The notes under the pieces are model-generated. The model searched no databases. It saw nothing but the letters and a program-made list of their open reading frames with translations, and was not told the DNA's origin. From an uncultured Bacteroidales bacterium (lineage in GTDB: Bacteria > Bacteroidota > Bacteroidia > Bacteroidales > FEN-979): a stretch of DNA of 64,000 bases. A program made the translations under genes and the position numbers. Below, piece after piece: positions 44,379 through 55,224 of the stretch (position 1 is its first letter; each line of letters opens with the position of its first letter). The stretch lies in contig CAJBYO010000054.1 in the NCBI GenBank assembly GCA_903959905.1, forward strand, positions 1 through 64,000. Reading direction: 5' to 3'.

Positions 44379-44408
44379 AAAAAAGCCCTATTGACGTAGG
44401 GCTTTTTT
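44379..44408 (-). terminator. Terminator after groEL
   Basis: A 12-bp inverted repeat, AAAAAAGCCCTA / TAGGGCTTTTTT, with a 6-base loop. On the minus strand it lies about 20 bases after the groEL stop and ends in six T; it would also read in the other direction. Confidence 0.9.
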
Positions 44409-44426
44409 GAACAGAGTTGTTAACGG

Positions 44427-46064
44427 TTAGTACATGTCGCCCATACCGCCCATGCCCGGGTTCATCGGGGGCATAGATGATTTTTCTTCTTTGTGGGTGG
44501 CAAGGACACACTCCGTAGTAAGGAGCATGCTGGCGATTGATGCAGCGTTTTCAAGGGCAACGCGTGCTACCTTGGTCGGATCAATAACACCGGCTTTGTA
44601 CAGGTTCTCATACTGCTCAGTTCTGGCGTTGAAACCGAAATCATCTTTGCCTTCCTTCACTTTCTGGATAATGACTGATCCTTCAAGGCCGGCATTTTCA
44701 ACGATCTGGCGGAGCGGTTCTTCCAATGCACGGCGAATAATGCCGATACCGGTGGTTTCGTCTTCGTTATCACCTTTCATGTTGTCGAGTTCCTTCTGAG
44801 CACGCAGGTAAGCAACACCGCCGCCGGGGATGATTCCCTCTTCAATGGCAGCACGGGTGGCATGAAGTGCATCGTCAAAACGATCTTTTTTCTCTTTCAT
44901 TTCAACTTCGGAAGCAGCGCCAACGTAGATTACTGCAACACCGCCGGCCAACTTGGCAAGACGCTCCTGCAATTTCTCTTTATCATAATCAGAGGTGGTT
45001 GTTCCGATCTGGGTCTTGATCTGGTTGATGCGGGCCGTTATATCGTCCTTCTTGCCACTGCCATTGATAATGGTGGTGTTTTCCTTGTCAATCGTGACTT
45101 TTTCTGCCTGTCCGAGGTATTGCAGGGTGGCATCTTCCAGTTTGTAACCTTTCTCTTCGCTGATAACGGTACCGCCTGTCAGTACGGCGATATCTTCCAG
45201 CATCTCCTTGCGGCGGTCGCCGAATCCCGGAGCTTTAACAGCAGCAACTTTCAGGGTGCCGCGGATCTTGTTTACAACCAGGGTGGCCAGTGCTTCGCCT
45301 TCCACATCTTCACTTACGATGATCAGCGGGCGGCCGGTCTGAACAACCTTCTCCAGAAGTGGGAGCAGGTCTTTCATGGTGCTCACTTTCTTATCGTAGA
45401 TCAGGATGAACGGCGATTCGTAAACAACTTCCATCTTGTCGGTGTCAGTGACAAAGTACGGGCTGATATAGCCACGGTCAAACTGCATCCCTTCAACAAC
45501 CTTTACGGTAGTTTCAATGCCTTTGGCCTCTTCAATGGTAATAACGCCTTCTTTTTTTACTTTGCCCATGGCTTCGGCAATCATTTTGCCGATAAAGGAA
45601 TCGTTGTTGGCTGAGATGGAAGCAACCTGTTCAATTTTCTCCATGCTGTCGCCAACCTGTTTGGTCTGTTTTTTCAACGACTTGAGAACTTCTGCAACAG
45701 CCTTGTCAATACCGCGTTTCAGATCCATCGGATTTGCGCCGGCAGTAACATTCTTCAGGCCGGTTCCAAAAATGGACTGGGCCAGTACGGTGGCGGTGGT
45801 GGTACCATCACCGGCAAGGTCGCTGGTTTTGGAAGCAACTTCCTTTACCATCTGGGCGCCCATGTTTTCAACGGCGTCTTTCAGTTCAATTTCTTTTGCA
45901 ACGGTTACACCGTCCTTGGTAACAATCGGTGATCCGTATGATTTGTCAATGATGACATTGCGGCCTTTGGGGCCGAGGGTCACTTTAACGGCATTGCAAA
46001 GTTCATCAACGCCTTTCTTTAATGCTTCCCTAGCTTTTATGCTAAAGATTATATCTTTTGCCAT
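44427..46064 (-). CDS. groEL: Chaperonin GroEL
   Basis: The protein has 545 residues. [13 protein letters not shown], the [18 protein letters not shown] block and the Gly/Met-rich tail GGMGDMY identify the 60-kDa chaperonin. It folds proteins with GroES as the cap. It lies 51 bases after groES and is followed by a strong terminator. No CIRCE-type operator was found upstream of groES. Confidence 0.98.
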   Translation of the reverse strand: MAKDIIFSIKAREALKKGVDELCNAVKVTLGPKGRNVIIDKSYGSPIVTKDGVTVAKEIELKDAVENMGAQMVKEVASKTSDLAGDGTTTATVLAQSIFGTGLKNVTAGANPMDLKRGIDKAVAEVLKSLKKQTKQVGDSMEKIEQVASISANNDSFIGKMIAEAMGKVKKEGVITIEEAKGIETTVKVVEGMQFDRGYISPYFVTDTDKMEVVYESPFILIYDKKVSTMKDLLPLLEKVVQTGRPLIIVSEDVEGEALATLVVNKIRGTLKVAAVKAPGFGDRRKEMLEDIAVLTGGTVISEEKGYKLEDATLQYLGQAEKVTIDKENTTIINGSGKKDDITARINQIKTQIGTTTSDYDKEKLQERLAKLAGGVAVIYVGAASEVEMKEKKDRFDDALHATRAAIEEGIIPGGGVAYLRAQKELDNMKGDNEDETTGIGIIRRALEEPLRQIVENAGLEGSVIIQKVKEGKDDFGFNARTEQYENLYKAGVIDPTKVARVALENAASIASMLLTTECVLATHKEEKSSMPPMNPGMGGMGDMY

Positions 46065-46115
46065 TGTTCTTGATTTTTAGGTTAATTCTTAATTTCTTTG
46101 GGAGGATGATGGTGA

Positions 46116-46394
46116 TTAAATTACTGCTACAATGTCAGATTCGCGCATGATCAGGTAATTTTCGCCATCAACGGTGATCTCTGTACCGGCATATTTGCCA
46201 TAGAGTACGCTGTCACCAACTTTAACGGTCATGGGTTCGTCCTTTTTGCCGGGCCCAACTGCTACAACAGTGCCTTTCTGAGGTTTTTCTTTAGCCGTAT
46301 CTGGAATAATGATTCCGCCGGCTGTTTTGTCTTCAGCCGCAGCAGCTTCTACCAATACGCGGTCAGCCAACGGTTTGATTTTTACTTTTGCCAT
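46116..46394 (-). CDS. groES: Co-chaperonin GroES
   Basis: The protein has 92 residues: [11 protein letters not shown] at the start, then the mobile-loop region with [18 protein letters not shown], and [12 protein letters not shown]. It caps the GroEL ring. First gene of groES-groEL. The 135 bases upstream to the secG terminator must hold its promoter. A TAACTTTA word is the closest to a -7 box; no heat-shock operator is visible. Confidence 0.97.
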   Translation of the reverse strand: MAKVKIKPLADRVLVEAAAAEDKTAGGIIIPDTAKEKPQKGTVVAVGPGKKDEPMTVKVGDSVLYGKYAGTEITVDGENYLIMRESDIVAVI

Positions 46395-46529
46395 TTTGCG
46401 TTATAATTTAAAGTTAAACATTACAATTATTTACCCGTAAAGCCAGGCAGGGGGAATCAGTCATAAAATATGCCAAACGGATTTCCTGAATGAATTCGGG
46501 ACATTTTTTCAGTCTGCACAGGGTTATCA

Positions 46530-46563
46530 AAAAAAAATGTCAGATTGCGCTGACAATCTGACA
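46530..46563 (-). terminator. Terminator of the pheT-secG operon
   Basis: A perfect 10-bp inverted repeat (46539-46548 with 46554-46563) reads on the minus strand as a hairpin followed by nine T. It lies about 30 bases after the secG stop. Confidence 0.9.
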
Positions 46564-46594
46564 CGAATTTTTTAAACCGGGGTATGATACCTGG

Positions 46595-46930
46595 TTATTT
46601 CTTTTGAGCAGGTGGTGCCTGAAAATCCTGGATCGGAGCAGTTTTACTTTCGTCAATCTGCTTCTGAATCTCACTCTGGGTAGATTCGGTTTTTGCCTGA
46701 TTTTTAGGAATGGAGAAAATTGAAAAAAGGCTCAGGAACAATAAGGTCGCAGCCAGTGTCCAGGTTGTTTTCTCAAGGAAATCTGCAGTTTTGCGAACGC
46801 CCATAAACTGGTTTGAAGAGGCGAAATTTGAAGCAAGGCCACCGCCTTTTGAATTCTGAACTAAAACAACCAGCACCACCAATACACAGACGATCAGGAT
46901 GAGGACGGAGATTAAAATGTAAAGACCCAT
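46595..46930 (-). CDS. secG: Preprotein translocase subunit SecG
   Basis: The protein has 111 residues. Two membrane helices (about 3-24 and 56-75) flank the SecG motif VLVQNSKGGGLASNF, with SSNQFMGVRKTADFLEK before helix 2. A charged Gln/Pro-rich tail follows, common in Bacteroidetes. It assists SecYEG in protein export. Last gene of the run that begins with pheT. Confidence 0.93.
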   Translation of the reverse strand: MGLYILISVLILIVCVLVVLVVLVQNSKGGGLASNFASSNQFMGVRKTADFLEKTTWTLAATLLFLSLFSIFSIPKNQAKTESTQSEIQKQIDESKTAPIQDFQAPPAQKK

Positions 46931-46977
46931 TTCGGTTTTTATTAATATTTACGATTGAAAAATAGCCAAATTCAAAT

Positions 46978-47748
46978 TCAGGAACTGAGTTTTTCAATTT
47001 GGGCTGCAAAGTAACGACTTTTTTCTTGATTAATCAAGGATAATTTCTCATAAATATGTTTGGCCTTCTGCAGATTGCCTTGCCGGGCATACAACTGTGC
47101 CAGTGTTTCACTCACAATCTCCTCCTCGTCAAAGTTACTTCGGATGGAACTGTCGGTTGGGTTGAAGAAGGTTGCTTTCGGCTTTGATATCCTCGGTTCA
47201 TCATGGATGAATTTGTCAATCAGCGAGGCTTTGGTGACAATAACCTCAGGTTTTCCGGATTCTTCCGCTAGCTCTTTGATATCTGTTGCAACCGTGACAG
47301 CCTGTTCGCGTTTTCTTTCAGCATTGATTTCTGCAAGCCGTTTTTTGACAATGTCCAGTAACTCCTCCTGGGTCATCCGCTCATAGGTGGGCAGGTTATA
47401 CACGATCACCGGCTGCTCCGGAATATCATCCGGGACAAATTTCTCAAAATCTGTGACAGGTATTATTGGTTCAGGGACAAAAACTTCCTGCACCAGCGGT
47501 ACTGATTTCGTTTTTTTAGCCCTGTCAATTAATTCCCTCAGGACACGGCGGTCGCCGGCATAGGCGGCCGCCTTTTTTAGCTGGATCGAATACTGCTGCG
47601 TGTCTTCAGGGTAAAAATTACAGGCAAGCAGCACCTGCGCCGACTGGAAATAGGGATAGCTTCTGACCGTGTCTTCAACCAGGACATGCTCCGCACTTTC
47701 AACGGCACCGGGATTATCCAGAATTTTTAAAAATTGATGACGGGTCAT
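46978..47748 (-). CDS. TPR-like hypothetical protein of the secG cluster
   Basis: The protein has 256 residues. A helical N-terminal domain (VRSYPYFQSAQVLLACNFY, LKKAAAYAGDRRVLRELIDRA) precedes a charged middle with KPEVIVTKASLIDKFI. The end has a TPR-like pair, SETLAQLYARQGNLQKAKHIYEKLSLIN. No signal peptide. It is a Bacteroidetes-specific protein often found next to lptE and secG; function unknown. It starts 26 bases after the lptE stop. Confidence 0.75.
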   Translation of the reverse strand: MTRHQFLKILDNPGAVESAEHVLVEDTVRSYPYFQSAQVLLACNFYPEDTQQYSIQLKKAAAYAGDRRVLRELIDRAKKTKSVPLVQEVFVPEPIIPVTDFEKFVPDDIPEQPVIVYNLPTYERMTQEELLDIVKKRLAEINAERKREQAVTVATDIKELAEESGKPEVIVTKASLIDKFIHDEPRISKPKATFFNPTDSSIRSNFDEEEIVSETLAQLYARQGNLQKAKHIYEKLSLINQEKSRYFAAQIEKLSS

Positions 47749-47774
47749 GCCTTATGTGAAATCTTTAGGATGGA

Positions 47775-48320
47775 TCACCAGTTGACCACAGCCTTGTTGA
47801 AAATATCCTGTACCAGCTGGTCGGTAATATCTTTGATAAGCCCTTCCTGCACTGTTGAAAGGTTAAAGGAACTTGAGTAATCCTGGTACCTTGAGAATGT
47901 CTGCTCCCAATTCTGCTTCGTATCCGTTTTATTTGAGAATTTCATGGTCACCGTGATGGTGAGCCTGTTCAAGGCAGCAGTTTCATTGCCCTGGATGGCA
48001 ACAGGTTGCACGGCGTATTGTGTGATGGCGCCGTCGAGGTTGAGGTCGCCGTTGCGTTCAACCAGGTTCAGGTTGGTTTGCGAGGTGAAATAGTCGCGCA
48101 GTGCATCGGTAACGGTTCTTGACAGGGTTGGCACCACCAGCCCGGCATTATTTGGCAGGTATGAAATTGAAACTGTTTTAACATTCGGGGAAATGGATGC
48201 TCCGGTAAATGAATAGCTTACCCGGCATGACTGCCCGGCCAGCAAAAGAATGACCATGAACGGGATGAACCATTTCAAACCGGATGGTACGGCGGGCCGT
48301 TGTAGTTGTATTTTCAGCAC
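47775..48320 (-). CDS. LptE-family lipopolysaccharide assembly lipoprotein
   Basis: The protein has 181 residues. After a membrane-like start it has the lipobox LLAGQSC (Cys about 32). The mature part begins RVSYSFTGASISPNVKTVSI and continues with FSN-type strands and a closing helix, as in Bacteroidetes LptE-like proteins. LptE plugs the LptD barrel and helps insert LPS in the outer membrane. Sequence conservation to the proteobacterial LptE is low, so the role rests on the Bacteroidetes family. It sits between the sigma-54-type activator and the TPR-like gene. Confidence 0.85.
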   Translation of the reverse strand: MLKIQLQRPAVPSGLKWFIPFMVILLLAGQSCRVSYSFTGASISPNVKTVSISYLPNNAGLVVPTLSRTVTDALRDYFTSQTNLNLVERNGDLNLDGAITQYAVQPVAIQGNETAALNRLTITVTMKFSNKTDTKQNWEQTFSRYQDYSSSFNLSTVQEGLIKDITDQLVQDIFNKAVVNW

Positions 48321-48351
48321 CTGTTTATGTTAAACACAAATGTAGATAATA

Positions 48352-49581
48352 TTATTCAATGTCGTATTCCTTGATCTTACGGTAGAGGGTCCTTTCCGAA
48401 ATGCCAAGTTCCTGGGCGGCATCCTTTCGCTTGCCTTCATGTTTGGATAACGCTTTCCTGATAAAATCAATTTCCTTTTTCTCCAGTGAAAGTGACTCTT
48501 CAACCTCCTCAGGCTCCTGGATGGGTTCCTGTTCGTCGAACCTGGCGTCGGGGCGGTGCACAACCATGGGGCGGGAGGGTTCTTTCACATCCTCAAGGTC
48601 CTTGTACAATCGCTGGATCAGGTGGGTGTTTTCTCCAAGGTTGGTGTTGATGTCATTGCCATTGTGCATGAGGTTCATCACAAGTTGTTTCAGGTCGTTC
48701 ATGTCTTTTTTCATGTCAAAAAGCACCTTGTACAGCAACTCACGTTCGTTAAACTTTGACGAATCCTCTCCTTTGTAGAGAACGGGCAATTCGTTTGACT
48801 GGCTCTGGGGCAGGTATTTCAACAGGATGTTCCCGTCGATCAGCCTGTTTTTCTCAATGATGGATATTTGTTCCGTCAGATTCTTCAGTTGCCTGATGTT
48901 TCCCGGCCATCTGAAATTTTTGAGTATCTGCTGCGCATCGTCATCAAGCTGGATGGGGGGCATGCGGTATTTTTCGGCAGCATCGGAAGCAAATTTCCTG
49001 AACAGAAGGTAAATATCATCTTTACGTTCACGAAGCGGCGGCACAAGAATTGGAACGGTATTCAGCCTGTAATAGAGGTCCTGCCTGAATTTGCCGTTGG
49101 CAATGGCATCAGGGATGTTGACATTGGTAGCCCCTACAAGCCTGACATTGGTTTTAAGAACCTTGGAAGAGCCGACCCGGATAAATTCGCCGGATTCAAG
49201 CACACGCAGCAATCTTACCTGGGTCCCCAGGGGGAGTTCTGCCACCTCATCAAGGAATATGGTGCCACCGTCAACCACTTCAAAATAACCCTTCCTTGCT
49301 TCATGGGCGCCGGTAAATGATCCTTTTTCATGGCCGAAGAGTTCTGAATCAATGGTTCCCTCAGGGATGGCTCCGCAATTCACAGCAATGTAAGGGCCAT
49401 GTTTCCTGGAACTCAGCTGGTGGATGATCTTCGGGAAGAACTCTTTTCCAGTGCCACTTTCACCACTTACCAGCACCGTAATGTCTGTCGCCGCTACCTG
49501 GCGGGCAATGTCGATGGCGCGGTCCAGTACCGGTGAATTTCCAATGATGCCAAAACGCTGTTTTATTGACTGAATCTCCAT
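48352..49581 (-). CDS. Sigma-54-type AAA+ transcription activator without receiver domain
   Basis: The protein has 409 residues. The AAA+ domain starts almost at once (about 8-240): Walker A is [21 protein letters not shown] follows with GSFTGA in place of GAFTGA, and Walker B is [10 protein letters not shown] linker follows, then a Fis-type HTH at the end ([21 protein letters not shown]). There is no receiver or GAF domain, so control must come from elsewhere. The GAFTGA loop contacts sigma-54; Ser at position 2 is common in Bacteroidetes members. It begins 8 bases after the pheT stop and is upstream of lptE. Confidence 0.9.
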   Translation of the reverse strand: MEIQSIKQRFGIIGNSPVLDRAIDIARQVAATDITVLVSGESGTGKEFFPKIIHQLSSRKHGPYIAVNCGAIPEGTIDSELFGHEKGSFTGAHEARKGYFEVVDGGTIFLDEVAELPLGTQVRLLRVLESGEFIRVGSSKVLKTNVRLVGATNVNIPDAIANGKFRQDLYYRLNTVPILVPPLRERKDDIYLLFRKFASDAAEKYRMPPIQLDDDAQQILKNFRWPGNIRQLKNLTEQISIIEKNRLIDGNILLKYLPQSQSNELPVLYKGEDSSKFNERELLYKVLFDMKKDMNDLKQLVMNLMHNGNDINTNLGENTHLIQRLYKDLEDVKEPSRPMVVHRPDARFDEQEPIQEPEEVEESLSLEKKEIDFIRKALSKHEGKRKDAAQELGISERTLYRKIKEYDIE

Positions 49582-49589
49582 GGATAAAA

Positions 49590-52058
49590 TTATCTGAGCT
49601 GTGCATTAAAATTTGTTACCATGGCCTGGAGAATTTTACCCATGGATTTTTCGATCTCTTTATCCGTAAGTGTCTTTTCCTCGTCCTGTAATATAAAGTT
49701 CAGGGCATAAGATTTTTTTCCGGCAGCAATTTTATCTCCTTCATAAACATCAAAAAGCCCGATTTTCTTCAGCAGTTTTTTCTCTGCCTGGAAAGCGGCC
49801 GTTTCAATCTGCGCAAAGGAGGTTGCCTGGTCAAATACCAGTGCCAGGTCACGCCGTACCTCCGGAAATCTTGGTATCCCTTTGAAAGGTTTATTTTTCG
49901 CCGGAACCAGTGAAAAAAGGGTGTCCCAATTCACATCAGCATAAAAAAGAGGTTGTTTGCAATCCATCGCTTTCATTACTTCCCTCGACACAGAACCAAG
50001 GATGCCAACAGGTTTGTCGTTATGGAAGAACTGCAGCCCTTCGCTGATAAGGCCCGATTGGAAAGGTTCTGTTCTGAACGAGTCCATATCGATCCCGATT
50101 CTGGTAATTGCGCCTGACATGAATCCCTTGAGCGCATAAAAATCTGACTGGTTTTCACCGGCGCTCCAGTTCTCAGGTTGCAGGCGTCCGGTGATGATCA
50201 TGGCAAGGTGTTTCTCCTCATGGTAGCCCGGCAGCGGGTCCTTCTTTGTCGACCTGGTGGAATAAACCCTTCCGAATTCAAACATTTTCAGGTCTGAAGT
50301 TTTCCTGTTCTGATTGTACACAACACTTTCCAAAACACCGTACAGGAGTGTCTGCCGCATCACATCCAGGTCGCGGCTGATCGGGTTAAGCATTTTCACA
50401 CACTCTTCGGCCGGGAAATCAGGGTTGCCGGCGTAATAAGTCATCCGGGTCAGCGAATTATTCATGATCTCATTGAACCCGCTGGCAGCCAGGTAATCGG
50501 AAACCTGGTTTTGTACCTTTTCAGGATCAGGCACCGGAGTATATGACAACGATGATTTTATTTCATCGTGAAGTTCTATGTTGTTATATCCGTAAACACG
50601 CAGTATTTCCTCTATCACATCCGCTTCACGAGTCACATCAACCTTGAAAGCGGGTATTTCTACCCGGATCCCGGCCTCAGTTTCAGAAATAAGGGCAATT
50701 CCGAGGTCAGACAGAATACTTTTAACCACACTGCGGTGGAGCCTCTTCCCGATAAGCCGGTCGAGATTCTGGTAGGTAAGGTTAACCGTGCGCGGTTCAA
50801 ACCGGGTAGGGTAAACGTCAACGATTTCCGATGAAATCACTCCTCCGGCAATCTCCCTGATCAGCATGGCAGCCCGTTTCAGGGCAAAAACGGTGATGTC
50901 GTAATTGGCACCCCTTTCAAACCGGAAAGAGGCATCGGTTTGCAACCCATGGAATTTGGAACTTCTCCGGATATGCCGCGGATCAAAGTAGGCACTTTCA
51001 AGGAAAATACTGGTGGTTTCAGCGGTAACCCCGGATTTTGCCCCACCGAACACACCGGCAATGCACATCGGTTCTGTTGCACTGCTGATCATCAGGTCAT
51101 TCTCCGACAGTTCACGTTCAATATTGTCAAGCGTCACAAACCTGGTGCCTTTCGGGTATTTTTTTATAACCACTTTATTCCCTGTGATACGGTCGCTGTC
51201 AAAGGCGTGAAGTGGCTGACCAACCTCCATCAGGACATAATTGGTAATGTCAACAATGTTGTTGATCGGCCGTAAGCCGATACTCAGCAGGCGGTTCTTC
51301 AGCCAGTCGGGAGATTCAGCAACCTTTATCCCTGAAACCGTTAAACCGGAATACCTCGGACATGCCTCTGCATCTTCAACGGTTACGCTTACATGCCTGC
51401 TTTTATTGTCAATTTTGAACGCAGAAACATCAGGGATGATGAATTCAGTACGTCCGTTCACAATGGGTTCTGACTGTCCGAAATTGTTTGCTACGGCTGC
51501 CAGGTCGCGTGCTACGCCGGCATGGGATGATGCGTCAACACGGTTTGGGGTAAGTCCGATGGTGAAAACAATGTCTTCTTCAATGTTAAAAAACTCGCTG
51601 GCAGCAATGCCCACCGGTGTTGATGCGTCAAGGACCATGATACCGTCATGCGACGTTCCCAGGCCAAGTTCATCTTCGGCACAGATCATGCCCTCAGAAA
51701 CTTCCCCCCTGATTTTTGTGCGTTGGAGTGTGATCTCCTTGTCATCCATGTATAATGTTGTACCAATGGTGGCAACCGCTACTTTCTGACCCTGGGCCAC
51801 GTTGGCAGCTCCGCATACGATGTGCAAGGGTTCGGCAGCTCCTATATCAACAGTGGTTATGCTAAGGTGATCTGAATTGGGGTGTTTGATGCAGGTTAGC
51901 ACTTCCCCGGTGACAACACCCTTAAGTCCGCCTTTCACAGATTGGAAGGGTTCAATGCTCTCCACTTCAAGTCCGCATCCTGTTAGCATTTCCGCCACCT
52001 TGTCAGGTGAAGAGTCAAGTGTATGATACTGCCTGAGCCAGTTATATGAAATCTTCAT
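49590..52058 (-). CDS. pheT: Phenylalanine-tRNA ligase beta subunit
   Basis: The protein has 822 residues, full length. N-terminal tRNA-binding (OB) domain (about 40-155, [18 protein letters not shown]), B3/B4 editing domain, B5 (about 410-480), the catalytic-like core and the C-terminal ferredoxin-like anticodon-binding domain ([22 protein letters not shown]). With PheS it charges tRNA-Phe; pheS is not in the window, which is usual in Bacteroidetes. First gene of the run pheT - activator - lptE - TPR-like - secG. Confidence 0.96.
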   Translation of the reverse strand: MKISYNWLRQYHTLDSSPDKVAEMLTGCGLEVESIEPFQSVKGGLKGVVTGEVLTCIKHPNSDHLSITTVDIGAAEPLHIVCGAANVAQGQKVAVATIGTTLYMDDKEITLQRTKIRGEVSEGMICAEDELGLGTSHDGIMVLDASTPVGIAASEFFNIEEDIVFTIGLTPNRVDASSHAGVARDLAAVANNFGQSEPIVNGRTEFIIPDVSAFKIDNKSRHVSVTVEDAEACPRYSGLTVSGIKVAESPDWLKNRLLSIGLRPINNIVDITNYVLMEVGQPLHAFDSDRITGNKVVIKKYPKGTRFVTLDNIERELSENDLMISSATEPMCIAGVFGGAKSGVTAETTSIFLESAYFDPRHIRRSSKFHGLQTDASFRFERGANYDITVFALKRAAMLIREIAGGVISSEIVDVYPTRFEPRTVNLTYQNLDRLIGKRLHRSVVKSILSDLGIALISETEAGIRVEIPAFKVDVTREADVIEEILRVYGYNNIELHDEIKSSLSYTPVPDPEKVQNQVSDYLAASGFNEIMNNSLTRMTYYAGNPDFPAEECVKMLNPISRDLDVMRQTLLYGVLESVVYNQNRKTSDLKMFEFGRVYSTRSTKKDPLPGYHEEKHLAMIITGRLQPENWSAGENQSDFYALKGFMSGAITRIGIDMDSFRTEPFQSGLISEGLQFFHNDKPVGILGSVSREVMKAMDCKQPLFYADVNWDTLFSLVPAKNKPFKGIPRFPEVRRDLALVFDQATSFAQIETAAFQAEKKLLKKIGLFDVYEGDKIAAGKKSYALNFILQDEEKTLTDKEIEKSMGKILQAMVTNFNAQLR

Positions 52059-52079
52059 TTGATCATGGAATTAAAAGGA

Positions 52080-52087
52080 CAAAATTA
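52080..52087 (-). promoter_or_regulatory. -7 box for the pheT operon
   Basis: TAATTTTG on the minus strand, 21 bases upstream of the pheT ATG. Confidence 0.55.
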
Positions 52088-52106
52088 GCAATAAATACCT
52101 TATCAC

Positions 52107-54212
52107 CTATGAGATCAATCCCCAATTTTGATGTTTCCTGTCCATGTTTAGCAGGTGAAGTGCCAGAATGTCATTCTTTCCGGTAGAGAGGTCCGGGTCT
52201 TTTCCAATGATTTCTGAAGCCAGGTTCCTGGCGTATTTCAATATCTTTTCATCTTTAACAATGTCGGCAATACGCAGGTCCATAATTCCGCTTTGCTGTG
52301 TTCCCTGCAGGTCGCCGGGGCCACGCAGCTGCAGGTCTGTTTCGGCAATTTCAAATCCGTCGTTCGTCCGAACCATGGTTGCGATCCGTTTCCTGGCTTC
52401 AGCAGAAAGCTCGTAACCGCTCATGAGGATGCAGTAAGACTGGTCGGAACCTCTGCCTACGCGGCCCCTGAGCTGGTGGAGCTGCGACAAGCCAAACCTT
52501 TCGGCATTTTCAATCACCATGACAGACGCATTGGGCACATCAACACCCACTTCAATCACGGTGGTCGCAACCATGATCTGGTTTTCCTTTTCCAGGAATT
52601 TTTTCATTGCAGCATCTTTCTCCTTCTGTTTCATCTTCCCATGCACCATGCTCACCGAGAACTCGGGTGGGGGGAACTCCTGGATGATCGACTGGTAGCC
52701 GTCTTCAAGGTTCTTAAGGTCCAGCGTCTCCGATTCCTGGATGAGCGGATACACAATATAAATCTGCCTGCCTTCCCTAATTTGTTCTTTGATGAACCGA
52801 AAAACTTTTCCCCTGTCGGGTTCGTAGGCATGTTTTGTCATAATGGACCTTCTGCCCGGGGGCATTTCGTCAATGACCGAGGTATCAAGGTCACCGTAAA
52901 GCGTCATGGCCAGAGTTCGTGGAATCGGGGTGGCCGTCATGACCAGGATGTGGGGTGTAACAACATTTTTCTCCCATAATTTGGCACGCTGGGCAACCCC
53001 GAACCGGTGCTGTTCATCAATCACGACAAGCCCGAGGTGGAGGAACTGTACGTTGTCTTCTATCAGGGCATGTGTTCCGATCAGGATGTGTACTGTTCCT
53101 GCAAGCAGCCCTTCCTGGATTTCCCGCCGCTCGGCAGCTTTAGTTGAGCCTGTGAGCAATCTGACAACCACATTGAGGGAGGTAAGCATTTTGGTAATGG
53201 TGTTGAAATGCTGCCTGGCCAGGATCTCTGTAGGCGCCATCAGGCAGCTTTGAAACTGGTTATCCAGTGCGATGAGCATGGTCATCAGGGCAACCAGTGT
53301 TTTTCCGCTGCCGACATCACCCTGCAGCAACCGGTTCATCTGGTTCCCTGACCCCATGTCGGCCCTGATTTCTTTGATAACACGCTTCTGTGCGTTCGTC
53401 AGGTTAAAGGTCAGGTGGTGATGGTAGAACTGGTTGACGTAATCGCCTACTTTCAGGAATCTGTGCCCTTCATGTTTCTGAAGGCGGCCATAGCGTTGCC
53501 TGGCAAGCCGAAGCTGGATATAGAAAAGTTCTTCAAATTTCAGCCTTGTTTGTGCCTTTGCCAGCAATTCCGGACTTTGGGGAAAGTGAATATTTACAAA
53601 AGCATCCTGCCTGTTGAGCAGTTTCAGCCGGGAAACGATTTCAGGGGTGAGGCTTTCGGGCATTTTGAATTTCTCATTCAGGAGAAGAGATTTGATAAGT
53701 CTTCCTATCCCTTTAAAATCCAGTCCTTTTGATTTAAGTTTTTCCGTGGAGGCATAGATTGGGCGGATAATTTCACTGAGCGGCAATGGCTGGGTTGTTG
53801 GAATTTCCAGTTCCGGGTGGGGAATATTCCACCGTCCGTTGAAAATGGCCGGCTTCCCGAATATCACATATTCCTGCTGGGGCGTCAGCATTTCCAGCAC
53901 CCATTTGGTTCCCTGGAACCATACCAGGTCAATTTCCCCGCTTTCGTCGCGGGCAGTGGCCACCAACCGCTGGTGATGCGCACTACCGATGGTTTGAATG
54001 TGAACGATTTTTGCCTTGATCTGGATATACACTCCATCCTCCCTGATATCGGCAACACGGACAAATTTGCTTCGATCAACATACCTGAAAGGGAAGAGCG
54101 TGAGCAAGTCACCGAATGTATTGATATTCAGATCTTTTTTTAACAGCTCAGCCCGGGCGGGGCCAACACCTTTCAGATACTCAACCGGGGTTTCCAGGAA
54201 GGAGTTTGTCAT
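52107..54212 (-). CDS. recG: ATP-dependent DNA helicase RecG
   Basis: The protein has 701 residues: an N-terminal wedge (OB) domain, then superfamily 2 motor domains. Walker A is LLQGDVGSGKT, motif II is DEQH, motif III is MTATPIPRTLAMTLYG and motif VI is QLRGRVGRG. It remodels stalled replication forks and Holliday junctions. It is transcribed on the same strand as pheT but separated by its promoter. Confidence 0.97.
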   Translation of the reverse strand: MTNSFLETPVEYLKGVGPARAELLKKDLNINTFGDLLTLFPFRYVDRSKFVRVADIREDGVYIQIKAKIVHIQTIGSAHHQRLVATARDESGEIDLVWFQGTKWVLEMLTPQQEYVIFGKPAIFNGRWNIPHPELEIPTTQPLPLSEIIRPIYASTEKLKSKGLDFKGIGRLIKSLLLNEKFKMPESLTPEIVSRLKLLNRQDAFVNIHFPQSPELLAKAQTRLKFEELFYIQLRLARQRYGRLQKHEGHRFLKVGDYVNQFYHHHLTFNLTNAQKRVIKEIRADMGSGNQMNRLLQGDVGSGKTLVALMTMLIALDNQFQSCLMAPTEILARQHFNTITKMLTSLNVVVRLLTGSTKAAERREIQEGLLAGTVHILIGTHALIEDNVQFLHLGLVVIDEQHRFGVAQRAKLWEKNVVTPHILVMTATPIPRTLAMTLYGDLDTSVIDEMPPGRRSIMTKHAYEPDRGKVFRFIKEQIREGRQIYIVYPLIQESETLDLKNLEDGYQSIIQEFPPPEFSVSMVHGKMKQKEKDAAMKKFLEKENQIMVATTVIEVGVDVPNASVMVIENAERFGLSQLHQLRGRVGRGSDQSYCILMSGYELSAEARKRIATMVRTNDGFEIAETDLQLRGPGDLQGTQQSGIMDLRIADIVKDEKILKYARNLASEIIGKDPDLSTGKNDILALHLLNMDRKHQNWGLIS

Positions 54213-54236
54213 AATGTGTATTCAATCCAGTTGTTA

Positions 54237-54244
54237 CAAAGTTA
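54237..54244 (-). promoter_or_regulatory. -7 box for recG
   Basis: TAACTTTG on the minus strand, 24 bases upstream of the recG ATG. Confidence 0.5.
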
Positions 54245-54281
54245 GTGAATAAGGAATATGTCAAACTTCCGGAACTGTCAG

Positions 54282-54314
54282 AAAAAAGGCTGCCCCAAAC
54301 AAATTGAGGCAGCC
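54282..54314 (-). terminator. Terminator of the gldKLMN operon
   Basis: On the minus strand GGCTGCCtCAA pairs with TTGgGGCAGCC across a short loop and is followed by six T. It lies about 40 bases after the gldN stop. Confidence 0.9.
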
Positions 54315-54351
54315 TGATGTATGTTTTTAACCGTTGCCGGTTAGCCCGTGA

Positions 54352-55206
54352 TTAATACTCCCACAGGTTGGATTCAAATTCAAAGAGGTTGCTTTTGGCC
54401 TTTTCTGATTCAAGAAGGGCATCAACACCTGTAGCATATTCATTGATGGAACGGTCGTAAACATTCTCCTCTTTGTAAATATAGCTGGAGAACATCCGTT
54501 TCATAAATACGTCGTCATAGGTCATCCGGCCTGCAGCCCCGTTTTTCAGGTTAAACATTTCGTTTTTGGCAAACAGGTTGCGGCATTCCGGGAAATAGAT
54601 CCAGAACAGAGGTTTCGGGCCACGGTAATTGCCATTTTCGTCAATGTCGTCCATTACCGGGCAGATGCCAAGAATCCTGACTTCCAGAACAGAGCGTTGC
54701 CTGTCAAAATAAAAATCTTCTTTGATACGGAGTGTTTTGACGTCGGCTGCCTTGAACTCGTTCACAATGGTTGTGTCGTATTCATCATACGGTTCATACG
54801 GACGTTTCAGCGTTTTCTTTTCCGTTTTCTGGAGTTGATCCATCAGTTCCTTGTAGGTGTTGGGAACGAGGAACTGGTCTGAAAGTGCCGAATAGGCGGT
54901 AATGGTTCCTTCCTTCAATCCGTCAAGAACGATTTGCATGAAACTTTTCCAGTTATTCTGCGGTTTTTCAGGAAAATAGAAAGTCTGGTTCATTTTCTCA
55001 CGCAGGTCAAGTACCCTCCATATTCTCCTGGTCCAGATAATATCTGCTTCGCGGAGGTATGGATAGGGGATTGGCTGTACAGTCATCACCGCAGTCCGGT
55101 CGTAAACACCATCCCGTGGAGGACCTTCCAGTACCTGGGAATATGATGTCAGTTTCAATCCCGCAACAAAGAGGGTGACTAAAACCAAGAACAGTATTTT
55201 TTTCAT
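54352..55206 (-). CDS. gldN: T9SS ring protein GldN/PorN
   Basis: The protein has 284 residues with a signal peptide ending near TSYSQ. The mature part has the GldN signature ADIIWTRRIWRVLDLREKMNQ, YFPEKP and the FYFDRQRSVLEVRILGI strand. GldN associates with GldK on the periplasmic face of the outer membrane, forming the ring of the type IX secretion system. It is the last gene of gldK-gldL-gldM-gldN, 18 bases after gldM, and is followed by a terminator. Confidence 0.94.
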   Translation of the reverse strand: MKKILFLVLVTLFVAGLKLTSYSQVLEGPPRDGVYDRTAVMTVQPIPYPYLREADIIWTRRIWRVLDLREKMNQTFYFPEKPQNNWKSFMQIVLDGLKEGTITAYSALSDQFLVPNTYKELMDQLQKTEKKTLKRPYEPYDEYDTTIVNEFKAADVKTLRIKEDFYFDRQRSVLEVRILGICPVMDDIDENGNYRGPKPLFWIYFPECRNLFAKNEMFNLKNGAAGRMTYDDVFMKRMFSSYIYKEENVYDRSINEYATGVDALLESEKAKSNLFEFESNLWEY

Positions 55207-55224
55207 ATAACCTCCTGATTATTA

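Noticed and set aside
46395..46530. CIRCE heat-shock operator upstream of groES
   Set aside because: No TTAGCACTC-N9-GAGTGCTAA-like inverted repeat; the only strong inverted repeat is the secG terminator.
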